A DNA stretch of 64,000 nt from Synechococcus sp. KORDI-52 (GTDB lineage: Bacteria; Cyanobacteriota; Cyanobacteriia; PCC-6307; Cyanobiaceae), in the NCBI RefSeq assembly GCF_000737595.1, contig NZ_CP006271.1, positions 2,418,001 to 2,482,000 on the forward strand, in the 5' to 3' direction. Numbering within the stretch: position 1 is the stretch's first letter; every line of letters starts with the position of its first letter. Position numbers and translations under genes: made by a program. Below, one piece after another: positions 1 to 7,849 of this stretch. The notes under the pieces were generated by a model. The model was not told the DNA's origin and did no database searches. It worked only from the letters and a program-made list of their open reading frames with translations.

Positions 1-1
1 G

Positions 2-811
2 GTTGAATCCATCAGCTATCGCTTCAGCGACCTACTCAGCAACCGCAGAACCTTCCTGGCTGCAGCCTGGACGCTGCGCCGGCAGGGGATCATCTGCCTG
101 CGCAAAGCGGCACCTGCTGGCTTGATCGCATCAATCAACAACGATGTAGGCCAACTGCTCGAAGAAATCGAATCAGGCGACCACGCTCGCCTTGCATCCC
201 TGGCCTATCTCAATCTTCCCGATAAGCGGGTTCTGAAGGGCTACAACCAGTTCCGCGATGCGGATCGCTCCGTTATCAACTACCGGGTCAAGCGACCTGA
301 TGGACGCAGCGGCAGCGATGCGGGAATGATCGACATTTTTCATCCCGAGCGCCTCTCCGAAAGCCTCAACACCAGCATCCGCGCCTGTCTGCAGGAATCG
401 ATAATTCGGCGATTGCTTCTGGTGAGCAGCTTCAACCGAATGCGGGTGAAATGCCGAAATCTCTATTTGAACCGAGGTGTGCAGGACACGCGCAGCTACC
501 ACTGCGATGGACGCTCCCTGAAGTTCAAATCCTTCCTTTACCTCAGTGATGTGCAATCGCTAGCGGATGGCCCCTATTGCTTTGTGCCCAGGTCCCAACG
601 CCGCCGACGGCTCTGGTGGCGCAACGCCCGCTACAACAAGCAGCACGGTCTGGGGCCGTTTGAATTCAGTCAGCTGCAAGGGGCTGACGCCATCGCCCTG
701 TTTGCCAAGGCAGGAGACATGGTGATCTCGTCGCAGCGCGGTGCCCACTGCGGTCACCCCCAACACCCCCAGGCACGCCGCGCCGTCCTGGTGAACATGT
801 TCCAGCGCTGA
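2..811 (+). CDS. PhyH-like Fe(II)/2-oxoglutarate dioxygenase, 5' end outside window
   Basis: The reading frame is open from base 2, so the gene starts upstream of the window and about 269 residues are visible. Seen: an HxD pair (YHCDGRS) followed by a stretch resembling the PhyH fold (FLYLSDV, then GPYCFVP), and a C-terminal GAHCGHPQ that could supply the distal iron-binding histidine and a basic residue for 2-oxoglutarate. Known: PhyH-family enzymes hydroxylate lipids or small molecules. The substrate is unknown. The downstream gene converges on it. Confidence 0.6.
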   Translation, partial: VESISYRFSDLLSNRRTFLAAAWTLRRQGIICLRKAAPAGLIASINNDVGQLLEEIESGDHARLASLAYLNLPDKRVLKGYNQFRDADRSVINYRVKRPDGRSGSDAGMIDIFHPERLSESLNTSIRACLQESIIRRLLLVSSFNRMRVKCRNLYLNRGVQDTRSYHCDGRSLKFKSFLYLSDVQSLADGPYCFVPRSQRRRRLWWRNARYNKQHGLGPFEFSQLQGADAIALFAKAGDMVISSQRGAHCGHPQHPQARRAVLVNMFQR

Positions 812-816
812 TCCAT

Positions 817-840
817 AAAAAAGGCGGGGGTGTCCCCGCC
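817..840 (-). terminator. Intrinsic terminator of ppa
   Basis: Read on the minus strand, a 7-bp GGCGGGG/CCCCGCC stem with a 4-nt loop is followed by six T. It lies just past the ppa stop codon. On the plus strand the hairpin has no T tract, so it serves ppa rather than the dioxygenase gene. Confidence 0.75.
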
Positions 841-866
841 TGATCAGAGGTTGAAAACCGGGATAT

Positions 867-1454
867 TCAGTCCACCAGCTTGGGATCGATCTCAGCCATG
901 TATCGGGCCTCGCAGCTCTTGATGATCTCAATCGCTTTGTCGGTGCCGAAAAATCCGTTGACCGAGCAGGTGCCAGGCTTCTTCAGATCCTTGTAGTGCT
1001 CCCAGTAATAGGTGGTCTCTTTCTTCCAGTGCTCACCGAGATCTTCCCAGCTCTTGATGTGATCCATGCGCTTGTCATCGGCGAGCACAGCGATCACTTT
1101 GTCGTCGACTTCACCCCCGTCGTCGAAGGTCATGATTCCGATGATGCGGGCTTCCACAATCGAGCCGGGAATCAGGGGTTCGGTGACACCAACGATTTCA
1201 ATATCGAGGGGATCGCCATCCTCATCCCAGGTGCGGGGAATGCATCCGTAGGCGAAGGGGTAAGCCAAGGATGAGTAACCAACGCGGTCCAGCTTGAGAT
1301 GGCCGGTTTCGGTGATCAGCTCGTACTTGTTGATCGTGTTGGAGTTGAGCTCCACGATCGTGTTGAGACGAAGTTCGGGTTCATCAGCGAAGGCCGGCAG
1401 CACGTGCAGCAGGTTGGGCATGCTGCGGCTGGGTGCCTGATCGAGGTTGGCCAT
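867..1454 (-). CDS. ppa: Inorganic pyrophosphatase (family I)
   Basis: Soluble cytosolic enzyme that hydrolyses pyrophosphate to phosphate and so pulls biosynthetic reactions forward. The 195-residue protein has the family I metal-binding signature DGDPLD at residues 79-84, and further acidic residues (DDGGEVDDKV) in the usual second cluster. The length is close to other cyanobacterial enzymes. It starts with ATG (MANLDQAPS) and is a single gene with its own terminator. Confidence 0.95.
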   Translation of the reverse strand: MANLDQAPSRSMPNLLHVLPAFADEPELRLNTIVELNSNTINKYELITETGHLKLDRVGYSSLAYPFAYGCIPRTWDEDGDPLDIEIVGVTEPLIPGSIVEARIIGIMTFDDGGEVDDKVIAVLADDKRMDHIKSWEDLGEHWKKETTYYWEHYKDLKKPGTCSVNGFFGTDKAIEIIKSCEARYMAEIDPKLVD

Positions 1455-1516
1455 AAACGGCGATGGACAGCGCGGCGCATCCTACGGGCCCCCTCAACCC
1501 GTTAAGCCGCAAGCAG

Positions 1517-3025
1517 CTAGGACGCCTGCTGGAGCCGATCAAGCTTGTTCTCCAGATAGTCGAGGAAAGCATCGGTGCTCAGGGGCCGTCCGCTGACCCT
1601 GTCCACCAGTTGATCGGCATTCACACTGCGTCCGAGCGGGTGAACATGCTCACGCAGCCAAGCCAGCAAGGGCGTGACATCGCCACGCTCCACATGCGCT
1701 TCTGGAGATCCGATGGCCTCCGCCATCGCTTCACTCAATTGGGCACTGATCAGGTGCCCCAAAAGGTACGAAGGGAAATAACCGAATAACCCCTCCGACC
1801 AATGGACATCCTGGAGACAACCCTCCGCATCGTTCATGGGACGGACTCCCAGAAACTCCTCATAACGCCGGTTCCATTCATCGGGGAGATCCTTCACCGC
1901 CAAGCCCTGCTCAAGCAGTGCAATCTCGAGATCCGTGCGGATCAGGATATGCAAGCCATAACTGAGTTCATCGGCCTCAACCCGGTTCAAACCAGGCGCC
2001 ATCGGATTCATCGCCTGCCACATGTCCTGGGCGCCGCTGAAGGGAGCACCGGCCTGCGCAAAACGTTTCCACCACTGCTCCGCAAAAGGACGGCTCCGGG
2101 CCACACGGTTCTCCCAGAACAACGACTGACTTTCATGCACCGCCATCGAGGTGGCCTGTCCCAAGGGCCAGGCAAACCATTGGTGGCTCTGGTCCGGTAA
2201 CCCCTGTTCGTAGAGGGAATGTCCCCATTCATGGGCCGTGGCAAGGAAACACGACAACGGCTGCCCTGGCACCACGCGCGTGGTGATGCGGTAATCCGCC
2301 GGTCCAAGCGTGATCGAGAAGGGGTGGGGCGAGCGGGCCATACAGGTGATGGCGGGATTGCGGCCCCAGGCACCGAGCAGCTGATCACAGAGATTTTGCT
2401 GACTAGGCTCCTTGAGATCCCAATCCGCTGATCGGGGGCGAGGCCGGGTGGAGGCCTGAGCAACCAAGTGCGGTAACCGTTGCCGTAGTGGCGCAAACAA
2501 GGCCTTGAGACGCTCCAGACGCAGATCCGGTTCGAAGGGTTGCGCCAGGGTCTCCCAGCAGGAGCGCGGCTCATCCAGCTGTTTGGCCTGCTCCTGACGC
2601 AGGTCAATCAGGGTCTGGAGCGCCGGTGCAAAGAGGCTGAAATCAGAGGCCGATCGAGCCTGCTGCCAACGGTTGTAGCCATCGGCCTTGGCCTTGGCCA
2701 GGGCGGCGACGAGTGCTGGATCGAGGGACTGCTGCCGCTGCAGGTCCTGCTCCAGCAGATCCAGATTGCGACCCTGCTCAGGGCATTGCTCAGCGGAGTT
2801 CCAGTGCTGACGCGCTGCAGCCAGCAGATCCGCATAGGCCGCAGAGCTCTGACGGGCATGAAGCTGGGTCGCCAGCAACGTGAGCTGCTCCCCCCTCCAG
2901 GACGCCCCGGCAGAGGGCATGCGGGTGTTCTGGTCCCAGTACAGGGTGCTCTGAATCGAGCCGAGAAGCTGCGTCTCTCTCAGATGGGCTCCCAGCTGCC
3001 CCCAAGCCGTTGCGGCAGAAGCCAT
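1517..3025 (-). CDS. Metallocarboxypeptidase, M32 (carboxypeptidase Taq) family
   Basis: Probable zinc carboxypeptidase that removes C-terminal residues from peptides, presumably in cytosolic peptide turnover. The 502 residues fit the family. The zinc site HEWGH lies at 265-269, and the conserved HESQ (297-300) with the downstream LFWEN supplies the third, glutamate ligand region. The N-terminal YWDQNTRMP segment is also typical. It is followed about 60 bp later by the divergently transcribed ppa; no operon partner is seen. Confidence 0.9.
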   Translation of the reverse strand: MASAATAWGQLGAHLRETQLLGSIQSTLYWDQNTRMPSAGASWRGEQLTLLATQLHARQSSAAYADLLAAARQHWNSAEQCPEQGRNLDLLEQDLQRQQSLDPALVAALAKAKADGYNRWQQARSASDFSLFAPALQTLIDLRQEQAKQLDEPRSCWETLAQPFEPDLRLERLKALFAPLRQRLPHLVAQASTRPRPRSADWDLKEPSQQNLCDQLLGAWGRNPAITCMARSPHPFSITLGPADYRITTRVVPGQPLSCFLATAHEWGHSLYEQGLPDQSHQWFAWPLGQATSMAVHESQSLFWENRVARSRPFAEQWWKRFAQAGAPFSGAQDMWQAMNPMAPGLNRVEADELSYGLHILIRTDLEIALLEQGLAVKDLPDEWNRRYEEFLGVRPMNDAEGCLQDVHWSEGLFGYFPSYLLGHLISAQLSEAMAEAIGSPEAHVERGDVTPLLAWLREHVHPLGRSVNADQLVDRVSGRPLSTDAFLDYLENKLDRLQQAS

Positions 3026-3087
3026 CTCGCTCCCTTTTCCGTCACCCTAACGACACATCGAGTGGCATCGAAGCAACGATGCAGGCC

Positions 3088-3216
3088 ATGGTGAAGCAGT
3101 TCAGTCGTCCTGGACCAATGCGCCTATTGATGCTGCAAGTGACCCTGGGGATCGCCCTGCCCATGGCGCTCTGGCCGCTCAAGCTGATCTACCGACAACC
3201 CGAGGCCGTTCGTTAG
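3088..3216 (+). CDS. Small single-pass membrane protein, unknown function
   Basis: A 42-residue ORF starting MVKQFSRPG; an in-frame ATG at 3079 would add three residues. It has a basic N-terminus, one hydrophobic segment (about residues 12-33) and a short basic tail. It sits in the short gap between the divergent M32 peptidase gene and the convergent DCC gene. No family recognised. Small membrane proteins of this kind are common in cyanobacteria, but this call rests on ORF placement and composition only. Confidence 0.45.
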   Translation: MVKQFSRPGPMRLLMLQVTLGIALPMALWPLKLIYRQPEAVR

Positions 3217-3223
3217 GGATCGG

Positions 3224-3631
3224 TCAGTTGATCTCACAGCGGCCTTGACACAGGGTGTCCAGGTCGGCACGCCCGGTGATCTGAAGCCGCCGATCTGCCC
3301 AGATTCCGTAGACCCAATCGACCACGCCACCGATCAGGGGCCAGCGCGTCGGGGCGTACAACCAACCAAAGCCGATAAGTCGGTACGCCTCACGGAAGAC
3401 AGCCACATCACGCAGCACCTCCCCGGAACCAGCAATGGCATGAATGCGGCCCATGGCAACCCGGTAGCTGATGCCGGCATGGGCTTCAGGGTCGTAATCA
3501 GCGGCGTCGATATCGACAAACGCCAGCCGAGCCTGACGATCACGCCGCTGCAGAAAACGAACTTCGCGCACACACAACGGACAACCCCCATCGAAAAGAA
3601 GGGTCAATTCGGGGGCAGAGGGGCTGGCCAT
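3224..3631 (-). CDS. DCC-family thiol-disulfide oxidoreductase (DUF393)
   Basis: The 135-residue protein has the family signature FDGGCPLC near its N-terminus (CxxC redox pair after the DGxC), followed by basic and hydrophobic helices. Known: the DUF393/DCC family is a thioredoxin-like group of putative thiol oxidoreductases; the substrate is unknown. The ATG at 3629-3631 is preferred; an upstream TTG at 3658 would add nine residues and run into the start region of the divergent YjbQ gene. Confidence 0.75.
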   Translation of the reverse strand: MASPSAPELTLLFDGGCPLCVREVRFLQRRDRQARLAFVDIDAADYDPEAHAGISYRVAMGRIHAIAGSGEVLRDVAVFREAYRLIGFGWLYAPTRWPLIGGVVDWVYGIWADRRLQITGRADLDTLCQGRCEIN

Positions 3632-3689
3632 GGGGTCAGACGGAGCTGCAGCACGCAAAGTAAGAAGAGAACGCTGGAGAGCGGTGGGA

Positions 3690-4301
3690 GTGCAGCAGAT
3701 CCTGCATCAGATCTCAGTTGAAACCCCGGGGCGGGGCTTCACCCGTCTGGACGGTCGCTTGAACACCTGGATCCGCAGCACGGGCTTTGAACAGGGCGTG
3801 CTGCACCTCACCTGTCTGCACACCAGTGCAAGCCTCACGATCAACGAGAACGCTGATCCACGGGTGCTGCACGACCTCGATGCATGGATGGCCGATGCCG
3901 TTCCGGAACATCGCCGTTATTCGCATGACGATGAAGGAGCCGATGACATGCCGGCCCACATCCGAACCGCACTGACCAGCCAGACCATGAGCCTGAGCGT
4001 CAGCAGGGGCCAACTGCTGCTGGGCACCTGGCAAGCCGTTTATCTCTGGGAGCACCGCAGCGCTGCTCACACCAGAACGATCGCCTGCCACCTCTTCGGT
4101 GAAGCATCGACCCGCCCCACTCCTGAGAGCAACACCCAGAACAGCTCAGCCACGCCGCAAACCCTGTTGAGCCTGCGCAATGGTGAACGGATCAATCAAG
4201 CCATTCAGGCGCGACACGATCCCAATGCCTGGGAAACCGACGACGGCATCGATACAGACACCGATCTGATGATTGACCGTTTACACGACTTGAGCGACTG
4301 A
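3690..4301 (+). CDS. YjbQ/UPF0047 family protein with C-terminal extension
   Basis: The first ~140 residues match the YjbQ fold: a LHLTCLHTSASLTINENADPR-type segment holding H and N residues of the proposed metal site, a HDDEGADDMPAHI segment, and a closing GTWQAVYLWEHR. Members have been reported to have weak thiamin-phosphate synthase activity; the true role is unsettled. An extra ~60 residues follow, polar and acidic at the end. A GTG start at 3690 is chosen because a GGAGA lies nine bases upstream; GTG at 3684 is possible. Confidence 0.8.
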   Translation: MQQILHQISVETPGRGFTRLDGRLNTWIRSTGFEQGVLHLTCLHTSASLTINENADPRVLHDLDAWMADAVPEHRRYSHDDEGADDMPAHIRTALTSQTMSLSVSRGQLLLGTWQAVYLWEHRSAAHTRTIACHLFGEASTRPTPESNTQNSSATPQTLLSLRNGERINQAIQARHDPNAWETDDGIDTDTDLMIDRLHDLSD

Positions 4302-4432
4302 CAGCTTCGATGCATGGAGCGGGTCACCCGCCGGTCACCTCAAACCAACCGCATTCGACGTTCTGACAGCGCTGTTCACCTGCGGGGAATCACGCTGATC
4401 TGGCTCCACCCGCGAACGCAGGCAACCAGCCA

Positions 4433-4462
4433 TTGCAGAATTCATATAAGAATGATTATCAT
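4433..4462 (+). promoter_or_regulatory. Predicted sigma-70 promoter of the candidate small RNA
   Basis: A TTGCAG at 4433-4438 and a TATCAT at 4457-4462 are separated by 18 bp, which predicts a start of transcription near 4469. The -10 hexamer lies inside the Fur-like palindrome, so repressor binding would block RNA polymerase. Confidence 0.5.
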
Positions 4463-4467
4463 TCTTA
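4447..4467. promoter_or_regulatory. Fur-like operator, perfect 21-bp palindrome
   Basis: The core AAGAATGATTATCATTCTT (4448-4466) is a perfect inverted repeat around one central base, extended by one more pair on each side. It matches the classical 19-bp Fur box at 14 positions and has the same 9-1-9 layout. Zur, a relative with similar AT-rich sites, is an alternative. The site overlaps the -10 of the promoter in front of the candidate small RNA, as expected for iron-dependent repression. Confidence 0.7.
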
Positions 4468-4468
4468 A

Positions 4469-4538
4469 GCGAGCACTATCAGCCAATCTTGTTCGCGTTA
4501 GTCAGCCCCAGCAGGACGCTGCTGAGGCTGCTTTCTTT
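4469..4538 (+). ncRNA. Candidate Fur-controlled small RNA, IsaR1-like layout
   Basis: The predicted transcript is about 70 nt. It begins with a 7-bp hairpin (GCGAGCA 4469-4475 with TGTTCGC 4490-4496, one G-U pair, 14-nt loop), has a short linker (4497-4502), and ends in a terminator hairpin with a T-rich tail. No convincing ORF fits inside. Known: IsaR1 is a roughly 70-nt Fur-repressed RNA made under iron starvation in cyanobacteria. Equating the two is inference from layout, not from sequence comparison. No expression evidence is available here. Confidence 0.5.
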
Positions 4539-4539
4539 T
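4503..4539 (+). terminator. Intrinsic terminator of the candidate small RNA
   Basis: A 12-bp stem (4503-4514 with 4519-4530, one mismatch) and a 4-nt loop are followed by CTTTCTTTT. It is placed to end a transcript from the Fur-box promoter and separates that promoter from downstream ORFs. Confidence 0.65.
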
Positions 4540-4540
4540 C

Positions 4541-4672
4541 CCCCACCTCGAGAAACAGCACTGACAATTGCCCAATGACGTGAATCAAGTCTTCGGACAG
4601 GACTGCAATCCTTTCGCAGGTCATCCACAATGAACTTAAATTCTCAAAGATGAATGAGATAAATAAATAATC
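4541..4672. other. Non-coding AT-rich gap
   Basis: No gene is supported here. AT content rises towards 4672, next to the weak small ORF that follows. Confidence 0.5.
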
Positions 4673-4795
4673 ATGAATCAATCAAATGCCTCTATTGGCG
4701 AGACCTCACAGAGGTACGCACAAGAGATCCAAGCGACAGCAACCCGCTATAGGGCCGACCAGTTCAGTCATTCACCATCACAAGCAAGGCAGTAA
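4673..4795 (+). CDS. Possible 40-residue polar peptide
   Basis: An ATG-started ORF reading MNQSNASIGETSQRYAQE and ending SPSQARQ. It is polar, with no hydrophobic segment. There is no clear Shine-Dalgarno, and no family is recognised. It lies downstream of the small-RNA terminator and meets a minus-strand ORF tail to tail. It may be a real small gene or chance. Confidence 0.25.
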   Translation: MNQSNASIGETSQRYAQEIQATATRYRADQFSHSPSQARQ

Positions 4796-4980
4796 TCCTG
4801 AGCAATAGCTATCCCAAAACCAATAGAAATTAAAAACTTCGCTGCGGTACTTTGTCGAAAATAAATCAATTTCAACCGTCGCAGCAACAAAGCCGCTTCT
4901 GTTTGCTGCCGCGCAAGCAGCTCTCTTTTCTCTACACGTCGTACCACTAAAAGCTCAGGCTCTGGCTGCAACTTCAACAT
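4768..4980 (-). CDS. Possible small protein, unknown
   Basis: A 70-residue ORF starting at ATG (MLKLQPEPELLVV). The first 45 residues are rich in R, E and L and could form a helix; the last 25 include a mildly hydrophobic segment (KFLISIGFGIAIA). No family recognised and only a weak ribosome site. It overlaps the 40-residue ORF by 28 bases on the opposite strand, so at most one of the two is likely real. Confidence 0.3.
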   Translation of the reverse strand: MLKLQPEPELLVVRRVEKRELLARQQTEAALLLRRLKLIYFRQSTAAKFLISIGFGIAIAQDYCLACDGE

Positions 4981-5050
4981 ATGAAAGGCAATCTCGACTT
5001 TGATCGCAACGAAGTTTCATAACTGCTGCAACAGGACCTGGCAACAATAC

Positions 5051-5758
5051 CTATACAAAAGTCCCCGACTCCAAAACATCCCCAATCAATTCAATAGTCC
5101 CGGAGTAAAACAAGGACTTTTCAGAACTAAATTCACGACCAAAAAGAGCATTAGACATTGTTACTACTACGGAAAGCTCCAGCACTTTGGCAAGATAACT
5201 CAAACCTCCTTCATCAATAGCAGCAAAAAATCCACTCAACTCCCTAAGCTCCGCCCGATTATTTTCAATAAATTGATCAGCCTCATTTTTCACGATAGAA
5301 GAGTATTTTTTCAATGCAGTACCAACAAACAAGACAATAGTGGCTTCTGAGCCCCTCGCAAAGTTCTGAGCATCACGCTTACTTTCGTCGTCAAGAGGCT
5401 TAAACGTCTCCTGGATAGATATCTGCACTGCTGGAGATTGCATCACCCACATCATTTGACTTTTCAAATCTGCTTCTTCAAAGGTTCCGATTCTGAATTG
5501 GCTTTGAGCCCACAAACTTGCCACAACCAAAGCGACGGAACTTGCTGTTCGAGCACCCATGATTCCGTACTGCCGCAAATGATCCGTCGCTTGCAGAAGG
5601 AGTTGCGACTTTCTCAGAGATTCATCACCCTCGGTAACCGTACATTGTTCCAATTTCTGGTCGCTGACCCATTCAGCAATGGATGCAGCCATCATCACAA
5701 CCGCTTTTTCAAAATTCTCGCGGGATGGCTCTGAATCCTTTCCTGGAGCGTCAAGCAT
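5051..5758 (-). CDS. Hypothetical protein of atypical base composition
   Basis: A 235-residue ORF, ATG start, clearly more AT-rich than its neighbours. The middle part has a hydrophobic stretch (SSVALVVASLWAQ) and the C-terminal half an alternation of charged and hydrophobic residues, suggesting an alpha-helical protein; no catalytic motif is evident and no family was recognised. It stands alone, with a gap of 300 bases upstream. Composition and isolation suggest acquisition by transfer, which is inference. Confidence 0.6.
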   Translation of the reverse strand: MLDAPGKDSEPSRENFEKAVVMMAASIAEWVSDQKLEQCTVTEGDESLRKSQLLLQATDHLRQYGIMGARTASSVALVVASLWAQSQFRIGTFEEADLKSQMMWVMQSPAVQISIQETFKPLDDESKRDAQNFARGSEATIVLFVGTALKKYSSIVKNEADQFIENNRAELRELSGFFAAIDEGGLSYLAKVLELSVVVTMSNALFGREFSSEKSLFYSGTIELIGDVLESGTFV

Positions 5759-6064
5759 TTAGCATTCTGCGTCAACTTAAATTAGCGCTCGCATCAAGAC
5801 TCGTGAGTTACAACCCACACAGCAAGACCATGCTAAGCAAGAGGTCTTGGGGCGAGGGAGTCTTTGCCCAGGTCAAAAGCGTGACCCGGCAACAGAACAA
5901 CAAAATCAAATTTTTACAGCAAAATACTACTTCACAGAGCAATCACAAACCGCAGCAAATTGAAGAGTCGAATCTTGATTCCAACCCTGACGGCAGCGCT
6001 CGCATCGACCACAAGCATTCAAATCGATGACATCAATCACAGACCACCACACCACCTGATAAGC
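5759..6064. other. Gap without a supported gene
   Basis: AT-rich stretch between the unknown gene and the pterin dehydratase cluster. A plus-strand frame (ATG at 5830 to 6030) would give 66 polar residues, but it has no ribosome site or recognisable features and is not called. No strong hairpin was noticed. It could hold the promoter of the divergent 5051-5758 gene. Confidence 0.5.
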
Positions 6065-6196
6065 ATGCTCACTGAACCTGCCTCTTACAGAAGCTACAAC
6101 CATGGAAAAGTTGGCTCTGAGAGGATTCAAAAACGCCTTGAGCGTGCCTTCCCTCGCCAGAATGGTCAGGTGAATCAGCGAGCTGATGCCAGTTGA
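6065..6196 (+). CDS. Possible small basic protein upstream of phhB
   Basis: A 43-residue ORF, ATG start, rich in R, Q and S (contains [11 protein letters not shown]). Its stop codon overlaps the start of the pterin dehydratase gene by 11 bases, which would fit translational coupling. No family recognised. Support is the overlap and the basic composition only. Confidence 0.35.
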   Translation: MLTEPASYRSYNHGKVGSERIQKRLERAFPRQNGQVNQRADAS

Positions 6197-6476
6197 ACGT
6201 CTCGACGCTGCCCAGAAGTCGGCACTCACCACAGCCCTGCCTAATTGGGTTGTGAACGGAGACAGGCTGCACCTCGATCTGCAGTTCAACAGCTTCGTGG
6301 AGGCCTTTGGATTCATGGCACAGGTGGCCTTGCTGGCCGAATCCAAAAATCACCATCCGAACTGGAGCAACGTCTACAACCGCGTTTCGATCGACCTGAC
6401 CACCCATGATCTCGGCGGCCTCAGCAGCCTTGATGTTGAGCTGGCTGCCGCAATCAACGCGCTGCTGCCAGCATGA
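6186..6476 (+). CDS. phhB: Pterin-4a-carbinolamine dehydratase
   Basis: Small enzyme (96 residues) that dehydrates 4a-hydroxytetrahydropterin, recycling pterin cofactor; it can also act as a molybdopterin or folate-related protein. The family signature is visible: [24 protein letters not shown], in which HHPNW and the later THD carry the active-site histidines. The gene lies 19 bp upstream of the CobW-type gene and is probably co-transcribed with it. Confidence 0.9.
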   Translation: MPVERLDAAQKSALTTALPNWVVNGDRLHLDLQFNSFVEAFGFMAQVALLAESKNHHPNWSNVYNRVSIDLTTHDLGGLSSLDVELAAAINALLPA

Positions 6477-6495
6477 GTTCAGAGGGTTCTTGCCC

Positions 6496-7599
6496 ATGAC
6501 CACTGCACCAGCCACCTCCAACGTCCCCGTCACCATTCTCAGTGGCTTCCTCGGAGCGGGAAAGACCACGTTGCTCAACCACATCCTCACCAACCAGCAT
6601 GGGGTGAAGACCGCGGTACTGGTCAACGAGTTCGGTGAAATCGGCATCGACAACGATCTGATCGTCACCACCGACGAAGACATGGTGGAGCTGAGCAACG
6701 GTTGCATCTGCTGCTCGATCAACGACGAGCTGATGGAGGCGGTGGAACGGGTGATTGAACGCCCCGAGCCGCTCGATTACATCGTCGTCGAAACCACCGG
6801 TCTGGCCGATCCCCTGCCGGTGGCCATGACCTTCCTTGGCAGTGAACTGCGGGATCAAACCCGCCTTGACTCAATCATCACGTTGATCGATGCAGAAAAC
6901 TTCGACGACGTCGTGCTGGATACGGAAGTCGGACGAGCCCAGGTGATCTACGGCGACATCCTGCTGCTGAACAAGTGCGACCTCGTCTCCGAGGAGCGGC
7001 TTGCAGCTGTTGAGCAGAAACTCAGAGACGTCAAGAACGACGCCCGCATTCTGCGATCGGTGAAAGGAGACGTGCCCCTGGCCCTGCTGCTCAGCGTCGG
7101 ACTGTTCGAATCCGACAAGGTGAGTGCCCCCTCCGACGATCCGAGCCTGGAACACAGTGACTGCGACCACGACCATGGCCACTGCAGCCATGACCACGAA
7201 CACGGCCATGAAAACGGGCACGATCACGGTCATGACCACAGCCATCACCACGGACACCATCACCACAACCACAGCCATGGTGATCAGGAGGACATCGAGG
7301 GATTCACCTCCGTGTCCTTCCAAAGTGATGGCCCCTTCTCCTTGCGCAAGTTCCAGAATTTCTTGGACAACCAGATGCCTCAGGAGGTCTTCCGTGCCAA
7401 AGGAGTCTTGTGGTTCAACGAAAGCGAACGCCGCCACGTGTTTCATCTGGCGGGCAAGCGCTTCTCCATCGACGACACCGACTGGACCGGTGATCGCAAA
7501 AACCAACTGGTGCTGATCGGCCGAGACATCGACCACAGCACCTTGAGGGAGCAACTCCAGGCCTGTGTGGCACCGGATGCAGGGAAAGGTTTCACCTGA
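6496..7599 (+). CDS. CobW/ZNG-type GTPase metallochaperone
   Basis: G3E-family GTPase of 367 residues that delivers a metal (zinc or cobalt are the known cargoes) to client proteins. Visible: Walker A GFLGAGKTTLL at 17-27, the metal-binding CICC at 70-73, the guanine-specificity NKCD at 159-162, a very His-rich linker at about 220-262, and the C-terminal CobW domain. The ATG at 6496 is chosen because the upstream frame overlaps phhB. The metal cannot be told from sequence; an adjacent pterin enzyme and the Fur/Zur-like site 2 kb upstream are suggestive at most. Confidence 0.9.
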   Translation: MTTAPATSNVPVTILSGFLGAGKTTLLNHILTNQHGVKTAVLVNEFGEIGIDNDLIVTTDEDMVELSNGCICCSINDELMEAVERVIERPEPLDYIVVETTGLADPLPVAMTFLGSELRDQTRLDSIITLIDAENFDDVVLDTEVGRAQVIYGDILLLNKCDLVSEERLAAVEQKLRDVKNDARILRSVKGDVPLALLLSVGLFESDKVSAPSDDPSLEHSDCDHDHGHCSHDHEHGHENGHDHGHDHSHHHGHHHHNHSHGDQEDIEGFTSVSFQSDGPFSLRKFQNFLDNQMPQEVFRAKGVLWFNESERRHVFHLAGKRFSIDDTDWTGDRKNQLVLIGRDIDHSTLREQLQACVAPDAGKGFT

Positions 7600-7652
7600 T
7601 TCAGCAGAACCCAGGAATGCTGCTTATTGTGCGCGTCACGGGAGAAACCTCA

Positions 7653-7799
7653 ATGGTCGAACCACTGCTGCTCGGAACGGTCTTTGTTCTCGCCAGCCTG
7701 CTGTTGTGGCTTCTGGCTGATTCCGATGACGACAACGGCGGCGGTGGCTTACGCCAGCCGGTGCTTGTACCCATCCCGGTGCGTCATCACCAACGCTGA
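7653..7799 (+). CDS. Small single-pass membrane protein
   Basis: A 48-residue protein: MVEPLL, a hydrophobic helix (about residues 4-21), an acidic-Gly segment (DSDDDNGGGG) and a basic tail. A GGGAGA seven bases upstream of the ATG supports translation. It follows the CobW gene by 53 bp in the same direction and precedes a terminator. No family recognised. Confidence 0.6.
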   Translation: MVEPLLLGTVFVLASLLLWLLADSDDDNGGGGLRQPVLVPIPVRHHQR

Positions 7800-7822
7800 A
7801 GACATCAATTCCTTTCACCTCA

Positions 7823-7849
7823 ATCCTCCGCTGAAGCGGGGGATTTTTT
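7823..7849 (+). terminator. Intrinsic terminator of the phhB-cobW unit
   Basis: A 9-bp stem (ATCCTCCGC/GCGGGGGAT, one T-G pair) with a TGAA loop is followed by a run of T. It directly precedes the convergent futC stop codon. Confidence 0.75.

Noticed and set aside
4314-4583. 89-residue plus-strand ORF over the Fur box and the candidate small RNA
   Set aside because: It has no recognisable domain or ribosome site, and it spans the promoter and terminator signals.
5683-6030. Plus-strand ORF, polar
   Set aside because: Low complexity, no ribosome site and no recognisable family.
7124-7516. His/Thr-rich ORF in the CobW gene
   Set aside because: It is another frame of the His-rich linker and C-terminal part of CobW.
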